From the NCBI GenBank assembly GCA_003427395.1, contig BFEA01000288.1, positions 1,859,389 through 1,894,568 of the forward strand: 35,180 nt of DNA, written 5' to 3'. This stretch comes from Chara braunii (Eukaryota > Streptophyta > Charophyceae > Charales > Characeae). Of the stretch, positions 1 to 9,202 are shown piece by piece (within the stretch, counting starts at the first letter, position 1; each line of letters begins with the position of its first letter). The position numbers and the translations under genes were made by a program. The notes beneath the pieces are model-generated. The model did not search any database and had not been told where the DNA came from. It saw only the letters and a program-made list of their open reading frames with translations.

Positions 1-382
1 GAATTTGGGCGTGGCGGGAACAGAACGCTGGCCCGGGTGCAGCAAAGTGTGCGCAAGCGAGAAGCGACGCGCAGTTATGGGCTGAATTGAAGCACATCTA
101 TTTGCCTAATCTAACTAAAGTCCTAATTGCAAAAAGAAATTCCGAGAGCCCATATGGGCTCGTTTCAAATTCAAAAAAAAATCCTAAAGAATCCCCCGCG
201 CGATCATCACGCCAGAAAGACGGACCTCCAAGCAAAGAAAAGAAAGGAAAAGAAAAGGCCATAGTCGATGTTATTTCCCCGCGCTTGCTAAGGCGCGGGC
301 CCACTACCCCGAAGTCTCCAACCGCCACCTTCTTTCCCTCGAAGGGCCAGGGGAAAGAAACATCGAAAATAACGACCTGATC
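1..382 (+). other. Gag-protease linker remnant, unrecognised
   Basis: No domain is recognisable. One reading frame (87-380) is rich in Lys, Ser and Pro, like the spacer often found between gag and protease. The protease active-site Asp-Thr/Ser-Gly motif expected here is absent in all three forward frames. The stretch therefore looks rearranged or truncated just upstream of the surviving protease half. It holds a perfect 16-bp palindrome (GAGCCCATATGGGCTC, 148-163) and a small GC stem-loop (about 279-299). Confidence 0.4.
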
Positions 383-982
383 ATGCTTTCTGAGAAAGAT
401 CAACTCGTTTCGGCTGACGAAGAAAAGATTAAAACCGTGGGAAGAATGACCAATGTCGCTTTCCGATTGGGTAGAGTGCACGCGCTTGGGGATGTCGTAG
501 TACTGGATGTCAATACGTACGACGTTCTTTTCGGACTTCCCGCTCTTGTGGCGTTACGAGCAAACCTGGACTTCGAACGACGATCGATCGTCCTCCGAAA
601 TACAGGGGGAAAACCCTACGTTGTGCCTATGCGATTGACCCTTCGCACTACTATTAACGTAGTTCCGCGGGTTTCGCCGATGATGGCAGGGACTCTACGC
701 CTGATCTCCTGGGATGGATCCGCAGACGGAAAGTCATCAACGAATGATGCGGACAGCAGTGACGAAGATGATCCGGAGATCTTGAAATTAGCACGACAGC
801 GCGTTTACTACCCGTCGCCCAAAACGATAGCGAGAACGATGCAACAGACCAGCCGAAAAATTCAAAGAACCAAGGCAATGATCTTGGGTGAGCCCCTCGT
901 GCAGATTTCGAGGATGGTCGATTCTTTGGAACCCCCTCAAACTCTGTACGAACGAGGTCACCCCTCTCCTCGCCCGGTATAG
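383..982 (+). pseudogene. pro: Retropepsin C-terminal half and pol linker (element A)
   Basis: This is a remnant of the aspartic protease that would cut the Gag-Pol polyprotein. The segment VLDVNTYDVLFGLPALVALR matches the second half of Ty3 retropepsins (hydrophobic strand, then LG/FGLPAL), followed by a strand ending near PYVVPMRL. The catalytic Asp loop that should precede it is missing. The tail is acidic (DDADSSDEDDPEIL type) and passes into a linker. The frame is lost near 950-980, where the homologous protein continues in another frame. The same linker phrase (LEPP.TLY) occurs in element B at about 19490-19510, which supports the alignment. Confidence 0.75.
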
Positions 983-1469
983 CGACAAGAAGCATTATTG
1001 TGACATTACGGATCTACCCAAGTCCTTACTAACATGGGCTAAAGAAGTGAGATTGTTACGCTTGGGGGCGGAAGCAAGTTCTCTGGAACCCCCTTGGCGT
1101 TTCGAAGCAGAAACAAACGAACTAGGGATAAAGATCGAAACTAAGGAAGTGTCATGGCGGGATGTTTGTGACGGGATTACCCCGGAAGGAAACGTGGCAA
1201 TCCGGGAGGAAGACGCCCAGATGATGGCCACAGTGTTCTCCTGGCGATCGGACCATTCCTTCATATCCGTACCGCTGCCGGATGTGACAAAACAAGCGCG
1301 CACGAAACAGATTGACGTTCGGATCTGGGACCAACTCTTCGAACTGCACGTCCCACCGTACGTGCCGGATGAAATCCACAGGGTAATTGCGGATATTCTA
1401 ACAGCGATTAGTGTGTTAGACACTGACATTGGGTTGTCGTTAGTAATCCAACATGAAATTCAGACATGA
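950..1469 (+). pseudogene. Pol linker and N-terminal part of RT (element A)
   Basis: This 170-residue stretch bridges protease and RT. It contains VPPYVPDEIHRVIADIL followed by LSVLDTDIGL-like residues and ends at HEIQT. Element B has a matching stretch (VPREIRKSLIDVLHGYVEVL then HDNDIGLSNVIEHAI, 18337-18588, minus strand), so this is genuine pol sequence and not a chance frame. A TGA ends this frame at 1467-1469. The sense sequence continues in other frames (residues like IERKKALERIWEFEASGW around 1512-1565), giving two frameshifts within about 100 bases. Confidence 0.7.
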
Positions 1470-1512
1470 AATCACTCCTCGATTCATTGCAAACCTTATC
1501 GGTATTCCTTGA

Positions 1513-2307
1513 TTGAACGCAAAAAGGCTCTCGAACGAATTTGGGAGTTCGAAGCCAGCGGCTGGACTTTGGTCCTTTCCCGTAGTGTTAGTACCGAAAA
1601 AAAACGGGGCGATTCGCATTTGCATTGATTATCGCAAGGTGAATGAAATCACGATCAAAGATGTGTACCCCCTCCCCCGGATTGATGATTTGTTGGATGC
1701 GATTGGATGCGCTAATTATTTCAGCAAGTTTGATATTCGGCATGACTTCCATCATATTCTGGTAAGGGAAGAAGATCGGCCGAAGACGGCCTTTGTACTA
1801 TTTGAGGGCACGCGGCAGTGGGTTCGGTGTCCGATGGGGATTTGCAATGCACCTGACACGTTTCAGCGAGCGATGAACATGACGTTCCAGAATTTCGTCA
1901 ACAAGACAAGGCTGACGCAAGGGATGATTAACTTCTGCGTGATCGTGTACATGGACGATATCCTGGTCTATTCGGAAACCTATCACGGGCACGCGCAACA
2001 TATCGAGCGGACATTGGCCGCGTTGCGAGACGCTGGGTTCAAGATTGCGCTCGAGAAGAGCGAATTTTTCCTCTCGGAAATTTCTTTCTTGGGCTACGTC
2101 GTGACACGTGGAGGATTGCGGCCAGACTCGAGAAAAGTTGCGGCGGTAAAGGAAGCCCCGGTTCCCACGTCGCTGAGGCAGGTTCGAGCCTTCTTGGGGC
2201 TGGCGTCGTACTACCGGCGCTTCATCAAGGGTTTTGCTGCGATTGCACGACCACTAATGAATTTGTTACGAAGAGACCAGCCTCTCAGCTGGGACGCGGA
2301 GTGCTAG
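1513..2307 (+). pseudogene. RT: Reverse transcriptase domain (element A)
   Basis: This is the Ty3-type reverse transcriptase that copies element RNA into DNA. Visible blocks in order are PVVLVPKKNGAIRICIDYRK, the YPLPRIDDLLD motif, SKFDIRHDFHHI (usual SKxDLxxGYHQI), CPMGICNAPDTFQRAMN, the catalytic VYMDDILVYS (YMDD codons 1948-1959), SFLGYVVTRGG and the connection FLGLASYYRRFIKGFA. All catalytic aspartates are present. The domain is nearly complete and ends at a TAG (2305-2307) where relatives usually have Gln, consistent with one CAG-to-TAG change. The same frame continues directly into RNase H. The second YMDD residue is Met, where Ty3 elements more often have Leu. Confidence 0.95.
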
Positions 2308-2856
2308 CAGGCCTTTGCAACCCTCAAGGACGCTCTGGCGACGACCCCTATTTTGATTCGGCCGGACCCCTCGAAGCAGTTCATTCTCATCACAGACTGG
2401 CAACCGGAAGCTATTTCCGCTATTCTAGCGCAGAAGGGGAACGATGGTCGAGAACACGTCATCGAATACGCGTCACGCACCGTATCGGACGAACGAAGGA
2501 ACGACTCCGCACCTCAAGGCGAGTGCTATGCGGTAGTCTGGGGAATCCAACACTTCCATCCGTATCTCTACGGACAGAAGTTTCGCCTCGTGACGGATCA
2601 TGAGCCTCTGCTAGCATTGAAGAAGCTCACCAACTACACGAGCATGATTGGCCGTTGGGCGGTGCGACTGCAAGAGTACGACTTCGATATCATCCACCGG
2701 AAGACAGAGCGACACGGCAATGCGGACGGACTGACACGTCTGCATCGACCCGCCAAGGTACCGAAGGGCAAGGAAATTACACCGTGGAAGGAGCCAGACT
2801 TGACCAACGAGCCGAAATACGGACAAGTGGCGGTTCTTCCACGTGGCAGGAAGTAA
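2308..2856 (+). pseudogene. RNH: RNase H domain (element A)
   Basis: RNase H degrades the RNA strand of the RNA-DNA hybrid. It is in the same frame as RT and starts right after the TAG at 2305. Visible are LITDWQPEAISAILAQ (first catalytic Asp, although the usual DAS is altered to TDWQ), EYASRTVS, QGECYAVVWGIQHFHPYLYG (catalytic Glu), FRLVTDHEPLLALKK (Asp) and the closing HGNADGLTRL (last Asp). The DEDD set is therefore complete. The frame ends at TAA (2854-2856), and the next domain is in the +1 frame, so a frameshift lies near 2845-2860. Confidence 0.92.
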
Positions 2857-3109
2857 AACGGTGGCGATGGGTGATGGAGGTAACCCCACTACCCGTCTCT
2901 CTCCCCATTCCTCCTCGTCTCTCCTCTCCTTGCCTGACAAATTTTGCTATTTTTGCAAAGCTATCTCCCTCGTATACTCAGTCTCCATGTGTCCTAACGG
3001 GGAAGGGTATGTCGATTGGATAGATTGCCGACAGTGTGTCGCACGAGCCCATGGCTCGTGCATCTAATACCGAAACGATAGTAAACCGTGGTTGTGCCCC
3101 TTGTGCCGG
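2843..3109 (+). pseudogene. PHD-type zinc finger between RNase H and integrase
   Basis: Cys-x2-Cys (codons 2945 and 2954), 23 residues, Cys-x2-Cys (3026 and 3035), x4-His (3050), x2-Cys (3059), then Trp-x-Cys-x2-Cys (Trp 3089, Cys 3095 and 3104). This is the Cys4-His-Cys3 order and spacing of a PHD finger, including the hallmark Trp two residues before the last Cys pair. PHD fingers usually bind histone H3 tails. The frame is the same as the integrase zinc domain downstream, so it was presumably part of the polyprotein. A TAA at 3065-3067 interrupts it between the sixth and seventh ligands. The role, targeting integration to particular chromatin, is inference. Alternatives such as RING were considered; the single His in position five and the Trp favour PHD. 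Confidence 0.78.
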
Positions 3110-3562
3110 ACCGACAAGATTCCGACCGAGCCTCGCTTTTTGGATGCCACGTCAGAAGGGTTGGAAAAGACCCGGAAGTTTAGAAGGGCCGAAGTATGGA
3201 CTGATATTGCTTTAATTGCCACCCTAGTAGGTAACCCCCTCCAGGATTTCACCAAGGAAGATCGGAGGAGGGCCAACGAAAGGGCTCGGGATTACAGATG
3301 GATAGAGGGAAGATTAGAAAAACGGAAAACGGACGGCAATGGGATTTGGATGGTGGTGCCGCATCCGTTCGTGCGGTATGACTGGGTTAAGACAGCCCAC
3401 GAGGAAAATGCGGCCCATTTTGCGGTACGAATCACGGAGTCCGCCATCGACAAAAATATTAAGTGGTATTGGTCCAATATCCGCGACGATGTGAAATACA
3501 TTGTCGCCAACTGTCAAGTCTGCGCTATTGATAAGGCGTCGATTCAGCCACCAATACGATAG
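3110..3562 (+). pseudogene. IN: Integrase N-terminal HHCC domain (element A)
   Basis: This is the N-terminal zinc-binding domain of the integrase. It has His-x4-His in AHEENAAHFAV, then WYWSNIRDDVKYIVANCQVC with Cys-x2-Cys, the standard HHCC arrangement. Upstream residues (KEDRRRANERARDY, then a strand ending in VVPHPFVRYDW) match the usual lead-in of Ty3 integrases. It is in frame with the PHD finger above. The frame closes with TAG at 3560-3562; the catalytic core continues in a different frame, so a frameshift lies near 3540-3570. Confidence 0.88.
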
Positions 3563-4596
3563 TGCCCACGGTTGTCGAACGACCATTTCAAAGAGTGAGC
3601 ATGGACACTACCGACGTAGTGGTTCCCCCTGGCCCTAATAGTTGCGAGTATTCAGTTTTATTGGTATTTGTCGACCATTTCTCGAAATGGATCGAAGCGT
3701 ATCCTTGTCGCACGCGGCAAGCCACGGAGATCGCGCGATATGTCAACCGTTTCCTCGGAATGCATTAGGATACAAAAGAAATCCTAACCGACAACGGGGC
3801 GGAATTCAGGGGAGAAGTGTTAAAGAATCTGGTCAAACATGGCGTCGCCATACGGAACACTGCACCCCACATGTCACAATCCAATGGGCTGGTCGAAAAC
3901 GCTAACCGGGTGATAAAGACAGCATTGCGACGAAACATCGCAGCACGGGACCCGAGACCCTGGCCCGATATCGTCAATCACATCCTGGCGGTCCATCGCG
4001 AAACACCCCACGAATCGACGGGGTTAAGCCCCTTCCAATTACGGACCAATAGCGTCGCTTGCGTTTCGATACCAAGCCTCCCAGACGAGTCTACATTAAA
4101 CCGACGGCCCACCAGGGCCACGGCTAGGGACAAGGCCAAACGACACCTAGAGCTAATGGAACGGTCACTGCCCTGGCTAGCTCGAAAACGACAGAAAATG
4201 ACCGAACTAGCCCAAGGCCGGCAGGTCCGGAGCTACAAGGCCCGAAATGGGAATGCGGGTCCGCGGCCCCAGGACAAATTGGGGGACGTGGTGCAGGTGA
4301 GGAAATGTGCTCGCCAGGGTAAGCTAGCGCCACGATTCTTCGGGCGATATCGCGTGATCGAGCTCGGCGCCAACGGCGTGGACATCGTGCGCCTCGCCCC
4401 CAAAGTCTCCGGCAGTCGATCGGCTCGTCCGATCACACGACACGTGTCCTATCTTCGTCTCCTTCCTTCTGTTCCGTCTCCTTCTCCCTCGCTCTCTTTT
4501 TCTGAGGAAGCCGACGACAACGACTCTGACTCTCCGCCATCTCCCTCTCCTTCTTGTTCCCCCTCCGACTCCCCGTCACCCTCGCCATCGCCATGA
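3562..4596 (+). pseudogene. IN: Integrase core, GPY/F domain and Ser/Pro tail (element A)
   Basis: This domain catalyses strand transfer of element cDNA into the host genome. The catalytic triad is visible: Asp 3604 in VSMDTTD, Asp 3790 in LTDNGAEF and Glu 3895 in NGLVENANR, with 61 and 34 residues between them (the family norm is about 35 for the second gap). VDHFSKWIEAYP and HESTGLSPFQL are standard flanking blocks. The GPY/F-like module KLAPRFFGRYRVIELG lies near 4320-4365. No chromodomain follows; instead there is an acidic, Ser/Pro-rich tail. A TAG (3766-3768) breaks the core. The terminal TGA (4594-4596) overlaps an ATG (4593-4595). Confidence 0.93.
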
Positions 4597-5072
4597 GCTT
4601 TCTGGAGGAGAAAGCCCTCAGCGAAGCATCGCTTGCGCCCCACAATCGGTTGACGATCCGGCAAGTCCATCATCCCCGCCTCAGTCCAGATCTTCAGCGG
4701 CTTGCGCACTTCTTCTGCACGGAAGGCGTGTACGCAGCAGCGGTATTCAGAATCGAAGGCCGTCCTGACGCGGTGGTACTGGCAGAGGCGGTAGCAGTTC
4801 ATCAACGGGCGGTGCCAGGTGTCAGCCGCATATCGGTCGTCATCAACTTCAGCGGCGATCTCTCCACACTTCTTCCTTTGCGACATTCGGCGGTGAAGGC
4901 GTAGCTGCGCATGTGGGCGAACGATCTGGTCGCCGAGTGGACTCAGCTGCTGGCTCGCCCCGAGGATACAACCGCGACGTCACGAGCAATTGAATACGAC
5001 GGCCTTCGGATGTATCAGCGTGATCCGCCGACGGAACTCCCTGCCCTCGTCCCCTTCCCGCGTCCCCAATGA
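4593..5072 (+). pseudogene. Post-integrase ORF, first segment (unknown function)
   Basis: I do not recognise this protein. The ATG overlaps the pol stop as ATGA, in a different frame. About 160 codons are open apart from one TAG (4902-4904). After that TAG the same frame stays protein-like (WANDLVAEWTQLLARPEDTT), to TGA at 5070-5072. Composition is mixed and globular, not low complexity, with no signal peptide or membrane segment. Its position after integrase is where env or other extra ORFs sit in some Ty3 elements, but nothing here resembles a viral envelope. It may be the N-terminus of one longer protein continuing through 6179 in shifted frames. Confidence 0.55.
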
Positions 5073-5600
5073 GTCTCTCTCCGATCTCCGTTTTTTATCT
5101 CCCCTCCACCTTCCCCACCTTTTGGCAGTCCGATATCCATCCTCGCCTTTCCTACTGTCTAAAGCCCCTTGCTGTCCCCGATATCCACCCTCCCCATTGG
5201 GTCCTGTGGCGCGAAGACTTCATCGAGCTTTCGTTGTGTCTGGTGGAAGTACGGTTGACGTGGATCGAGGACGAAGCGCACCCGCCTTGCATAGAGCGCC
5301 TGGAGTTGCTGTTCATCTAGGCCTGGCGCACCAACGTGGAAGGCGAACTCCTCGCGTTTTTGTTTGGAACGACGCAGCCCGGTCATCAGAAACTCATCGT
5401 GCAAGAGCTCACGATCCCTGCAGCGCAGCTGGCGGACGATCTCCCTCTCGACATCATCTCGCAAGACGACGAGCATCCAGTGCCCCACGTACTTTCTCGC
5501 ACGTTGATACCTTATCTTCAGTGGTCGGCTTGCGTAGAAGGAGCCGCAGGCGCATCCCGCCGTCGCAACAACAATATTTGGATCCCCGAACGATTCGCGA
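5069..5600 (+). pseudogene. Post-integrase ORF, second segment (unknown function)
   Basis: The frame is open from an ATG at 5069, which again overlaps the previous TGA as ATGA. A single TAG at 5318-5320 splits it. Protein-like stretches include WREDFIELSLCLVEVRLTWI and, after the stop, FLFGTTQPGHQKLIVQELTI and LADDLPLDIISQDDEHPVPH. No known domain is recognised. A 109-codon frame on the minus strand (5159-5488) overlaps it. I prefer the plus strand because it continues into the acidic segment with the same layout. The first 100 bases are Pro/Ser-rich and may not be coding. Confidence 0.45.
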
Positions 5601-6179
5601 TCCTGCCTTCTTTAAGCACCCTACAGCAGAGCGGCTTGCTGCCATTCGAGAAGAAGAGGAGGAAGAAGAAAGCATCGGGAGTGACGAAGACGAAGACGTG
5701 CGGGAGGAAGGCGGGGATAGCGACGAAGAGAGCGGTGAAGAAGACGAAACCCCCGAAGAGAGAAGCTATAGCGAGCATAGCGAGGGGGAACAGAGCGAAG
5801 AAAAAGAAGAAGACGAGGAAGAAGAAGAGGAGCACGAGGAAGATCCTGTCAGATCGGAGTGGAAACTGTGCCGGAAGAAGCACTGCGTACGGGCACGGAG
5901 GCTGAGGATCCTGAGGCGGCCCGCAAAAGAGAAGAGATCGCGGCCGGGAAGAAGGAGTTGGAATTCGCGAGCGCGACGAGTCTGCACATCCACGACGACC
6001 CAAGCCGAGATCCAGAGCCGCCCCGACCTGAAGATGGCAACCTCGCGGCCGCGACTTCGACCCCATCAACGCGGCGACGGAGTCGATCCCCCTCCTCCCC
6101 AACCCGTCCCCTAGTTCGCCGACGTACCAATACGGGCGATCGGCCTTCGCCACCGATCACTCTCTCGCCGTCCCCTTGA
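5575..6179 (+). pseudogene. Acidic Glu/Asp-rich region and Arg-Ser tail of post-integrase ORF
   Basis: After KHPTAERLAAIREE (about 5615-5660) the frame becomes a long run of Glu, Asp, Ser and Lys to about 5850. It then shifts frame and continues as DPEAARKREEIAAGKKELEF (about 5890-5960) and ends RRRSRSPSSPTRPLVRRR and a Pro/Ser end with TGA at 6177-6179. An acidic block followed by a basic Arg-Ser/Pro tail resembles nuclear or nucleic-acid-binding proteins, but no function can be given. It is probably the C-terminus of the protein beginning at 4593, broken by two frameshifts. Confidence 0.5.
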
Positions 6180-6594
6180 CTACCTCACCCTCCGTCAGCT
6201 CACTACCCCCATCACGTTCCCCTCTAACCCGTTCCCCCGCGACACCTTCCGCCACTTCTACGCCGCTCGCCTCGCTGTAGTAGTGCATCCCCACCCCTCT
6301 ATCCGATGCGCCGTCCCTGCCTTCTGCCTCCATGTCTTGCTCCTTAGTGCCGCGTGGCGAGGCCACAATATGATCGAGGTTTATTGCGTAGTAACGGGGA
6401 CCATCCCCGCATGCGAAGACCGCGATCGCTTCCGCGCGGCACTCTTCCGAGCTCTCACCACCCTCTATCCCGATTATCTCGCGTCCCTCCCTCGCACTGG
6501 CAACCGCTTCCCCCGCTTTCACCGCATTGTTCGTTACCAAGAGCTCCCGGAGACTGTAGCCGGAATGGAAAGCCTCCTGCCCCGCTACCCATAA
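6035..6594 (+). pseudogene. Second post-integrase ORF (unknown function)
   Basis: A protein-like stretch starts in a frame overlapping the Arg-Ser tail (FDPINAATESIPLLPNPSPS, about 6055-6115) and shifts near 6175. It then runs uninterrupted to TAA at 6592-6594 (PFPRDTFRHFYAARLAVVVH, then a hydrophobic Cys/Leu/Ala run near 6310-6360, then CEDRDRFRAALFRALTTLYP). No in-frame ATG opens the first part, so the start is unknown. The hydrophobic run is short and not a convincing membrane span. No domain is recognised. It is followed directly by non-coding sequence leading into the LTR. Confidence 0.45.
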
Positions 6595-7180
6595 ACCCTC
6601 CACCCCGCCATGCCGCCATGTACAGACTCCCTTTCCCCTTCCCGGTTAATTACTGATGCAGAAGGTAATGGACACGTGTCGAGACGACGGCACAAGAAGG
6701 ATCCCGTCGTTGGATCGGTGAGAGCCCAATCTGAGGAACTAGTAGAAGAGCAGTGTTGCCACGTTGGATGACGTCCACACGCAATCGAACGGTAAGTGGC
6801 ATAAAGAGAAGTGCTCCGCGTGTCGATCGATTAGAGAAATCGACACGTGTCAACAAGCAAGCAGGAGCTTGCTAATATTGGAACCCCCTGGGCGTCACAT
6901 ATGTGACGAACCACTTTCTGTAACGCGCGATTTTCTGCGCGGTTGCAACGAGGGGTCCTAAGCTGGGAAGGTTGGGCCAATTACGGGAGATCGGGATCGG
7001 TGGATAATTGCATCAATGTCCTTTCTTTTTTGTCCTTTTCGTCGCTCCCTTTCACATGGCTGGGTTCGGAGCTGGGTGTGTCCGGGGACGATCGGTTGAT
7101 TGATTGGTCGGATGGATGTCTGGCGCGCCACCGTGCGCGCGATTGATAAATGTTGACGTCGTTCTTTCGTTTCGGTTTTC
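6595..7180 (+). other. Non-coding stretch before or at the start of the 3' LTR, palindrome-rich
   Basis: No gene is seen. It contains GACACGTGTC twice (6671-6680 and 6842-6851), the perfect 16-bp palindrome CGTCACATATGTGACG (6893-6908), and AGCAAGC/GCTTGCT arms near 6856-6873. CACGTG and ACGT cores are common plant-type transcription factor sites, so this may be the distal U3 of the LTR. No clear polypurine tract was found to mark the LTR start. Confidence 0.4.
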
Positions 7181-9202
7181 GATCTTTTGGGCGCGGACAT
7201 CGCGCGGGAAATTGCTTTGTTCTTTTGAATTTTCTTTTGAGTCTTTTTTTGATTTTTGTCGAGCCCTGATGGTTCTCGGAATTTCGGACTTTCTTTCTGG
7301 AATTCGTGCTTTTTGCTTTTCCGCATTAGATAGGAATTAGGAATTTAGTAATTAGGATTTTCCTTGTCGCGCGGCGCCTTTTGTCTACGCGCTTCTTCAT
7401 GCGGCTGCAACGGTATTCAGGGCGCCCTTAATCGCGAGTGTAACTGTAATTTTGGGCGGGCGCCATTGTAACTGTATCTTTCTTTTTGCACTTCGTCTCT
7501 CCTGCCCCCGCTCTTTTTCTTTTGCTGAAATTTTTGGAAGCCGCGGCTTGCATGCTCGGATCGATGCGTGGAGAAGGGTTACGTCCCCCATGTCGCGGCC
7601 GATCATGCAGAACGCAGGCACTCCCTCTCTAATCCCCACTCTAAGTCCTGGTAATTCCGTGTTCTTCGCGCATGCATGCACGCTATAAATTCCGGCTGCG
7701 CGATTAGTTAGCTCTCTTAACCCGTTGTTGGAAGCTCGAGGTTGCGCGATCTGGAAGGGTCGGCACACGAGCGAAGTAAGAGGTGAGTAGAGTAGGAGTT
7801 GGGCGACCCGACGGGCTGGTGCCGAACGCGCGGGATTGACGTGGGCCACGACGGACTGTGGGCACGGGCGAATCCGACGGGTGCGGGAGGACTAAGCGGC
7901 GTGACAACTTCGTGGGTTGGTGCGTGACGACGGAATGTCCGCATCGGAGAGAGAAAGAAGGAGAGAGAGTTGAGGTCGATGGACGCGGATTTGCTGTTTC
8001 TTTGTCTCTCCCCCCGCTTCATCTGTGTATATACATTTTAATTGAGGCTCCGAGCGGTTCGCCCGTTCTTATTTTCGTTTCGGCTCTTTGGGAATTGGAC
8101 TTGGGATTTTGCTCACACTTGTCCTTGCGATGTCGGTCTCGATTGCATTATGTGTATGATTGCTGAATGTATGGATGTATGGATGCCTTGCTTGCGAATC
8201 TTTGTCTTGCTTTCGTTTGTATCGAACTTTTGTCTGTAGATGGGATAGGAATTTGGCCCTGATCGCGATTCTGCTTTAGTTTTTGCTTGTCTCACGATTG
8301 GGTTGCGATATGGTTGCATCTTGCATAATCCGAAGCAATTAGACGATCCGAAGTCTGGTCCCGCGAATGCCGCGCGAGAGCGCGTGTAAACGCGATCTGA
8401 GTCGCGCTCTTACACGCATTCCCGTACGCCGACTCGCCCACCCAAAAAGGTTCGCGGTGGAACCACCATCCCGTACGAGCACGCCGAGGCGCCACTGGGC
8501 CTGCCTCCCCTGCAAGTGCTCGTGCGCCGTGACGATAACCCGACCCGAGCCATTCCATCGACAATGATACCACGACGCGATCTTGGAGCTCTGACTCATC
8601 CTACGACCCGAACTATTTCACCCCTTTGATAAACGAGCCATACCCCTGTCGCACGGAGAATCGACTATGTCCGCGGGAATTTCACTGCGCCACCTCTAGC
8701 GACCCTCGGTGCTCTGATTTCCCCTCCCTGGACCACACCTACTACTTCGCCCACCCGGGATTTGTTGAGATCACCACCAGTTTCCCTCCCTTTCGCCTTC
8801 TTCTCCCGTATCATCAATTCAGCGTCGTCCCGTGGCCGGCCATAGCCCCCTATTGGCCCGGTACGTTCTGCGTGAATTGCCGACGTAGCGGCGAACAGAG
8901 AACTCCGGGCCTCCGAAGGCCCAATCCAAATACGCGGCGGCCTGCGCCACGTGGCGGTCCACGACGGCGTAACTTTTCGGGACCACCTCCACCGCGGAGG
9001 GATTTCCCTGTAAGCCGTCGCCCACAGTGCCCCGGCCCCATCGGACCCTGAGTCCCTTGCGCACGCACCGCTCATTCGCCTAATTGCCTTCATACCCCTA
9101 AGACTCCCCCACTTTTCCCAAAAATCCTTCGCACACCCCTTTTTCGCACTTCTAGGCCCACATCCCACTCCGATCAGGAAGTCGCGCTGGGCGTGAGGTT
9201 GG
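7180..9202 (+). repeat. 3' LTR of element A (left edge approximate)
   Basis: The identification rests on two matches to the opposite-strand element. First, CTATAAATTCCG followed by GCGCG and a CT-rich stretch at 7683-7730 resembles 23950-24012 (minus). Second, 9110-9202 (CTTTTCCCAAAAATCCTT, GCACACCCC, then GGGCGTGAGGTTGG) resembles 22022-22140 (minus), where it abuts a primer binding site. The body 8340-9060 is GC-rich with some open frames on both strands, which I do not regard as genes. It includes an inverted pair GCGTGTAA/TTACACGC near 8382-8417. The true left edge may lie anywhere from 6650 to 7200. Confidence 0.65.
7684..7690 (+). promoter_or_regulatory. TATA box of LTR promoter (element A)
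   Basis: TATAAAT in the context GCTATAAATTCCGG, followed about 30-45 bases downstream by a CT-rich stretch, as expected for a retrotransposon U3/R junction. The same context recurs in the other element at 24004-24010 on the minus strand, so its conservation between copies supports function. Confidence 0.6.

Larger units (their letters stand above)
1..9202 (+). mobile_element. Ty3/gypsy LTR retrotransposon A (5' end outside window)
   Basis: The domain order is protease remnant, RT, RNase H, PHD finger, integrase, extra ORF region and 3' LTR, which is the Ty3/gypsy order (integrase after RNase H). The 5' LTR and most of gag lie before base 1. The right edge is set by similarity to the LTR end of the opposite-strand element at 22022-22140: both read GGGCGTGAGGTTGG and diverge afterwards. 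Pol carries at least four in-frame stops and several frameshifts, so this copy cannot act on its own. The left edge of the 3' LTR could not be fixed by eye. Confidence in the class is very high; confidence in the outer boundary is moderate. Confidence 0.93.

Noticed and set aside
98-481. 127-codon open frame on the minus strand
   Set aside because: It overlaps the protease frame, has no recognisable motif, and the plus strand encodes retropepsin.
4320-4596. Chromodomain at the integrase C-terminus
   Set aside because: After the GPY/F-like block only a Ser/Pro/acidic tail is seen; no aromatic-cage pattern.
5159-5488. 109-codon uninterrupted minus-strand frame
   Set aside because: It is protein-like, but the plus strand continues coherently into the acidic segment and belongs to the element A layout. 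Kept as a minor alternative only.
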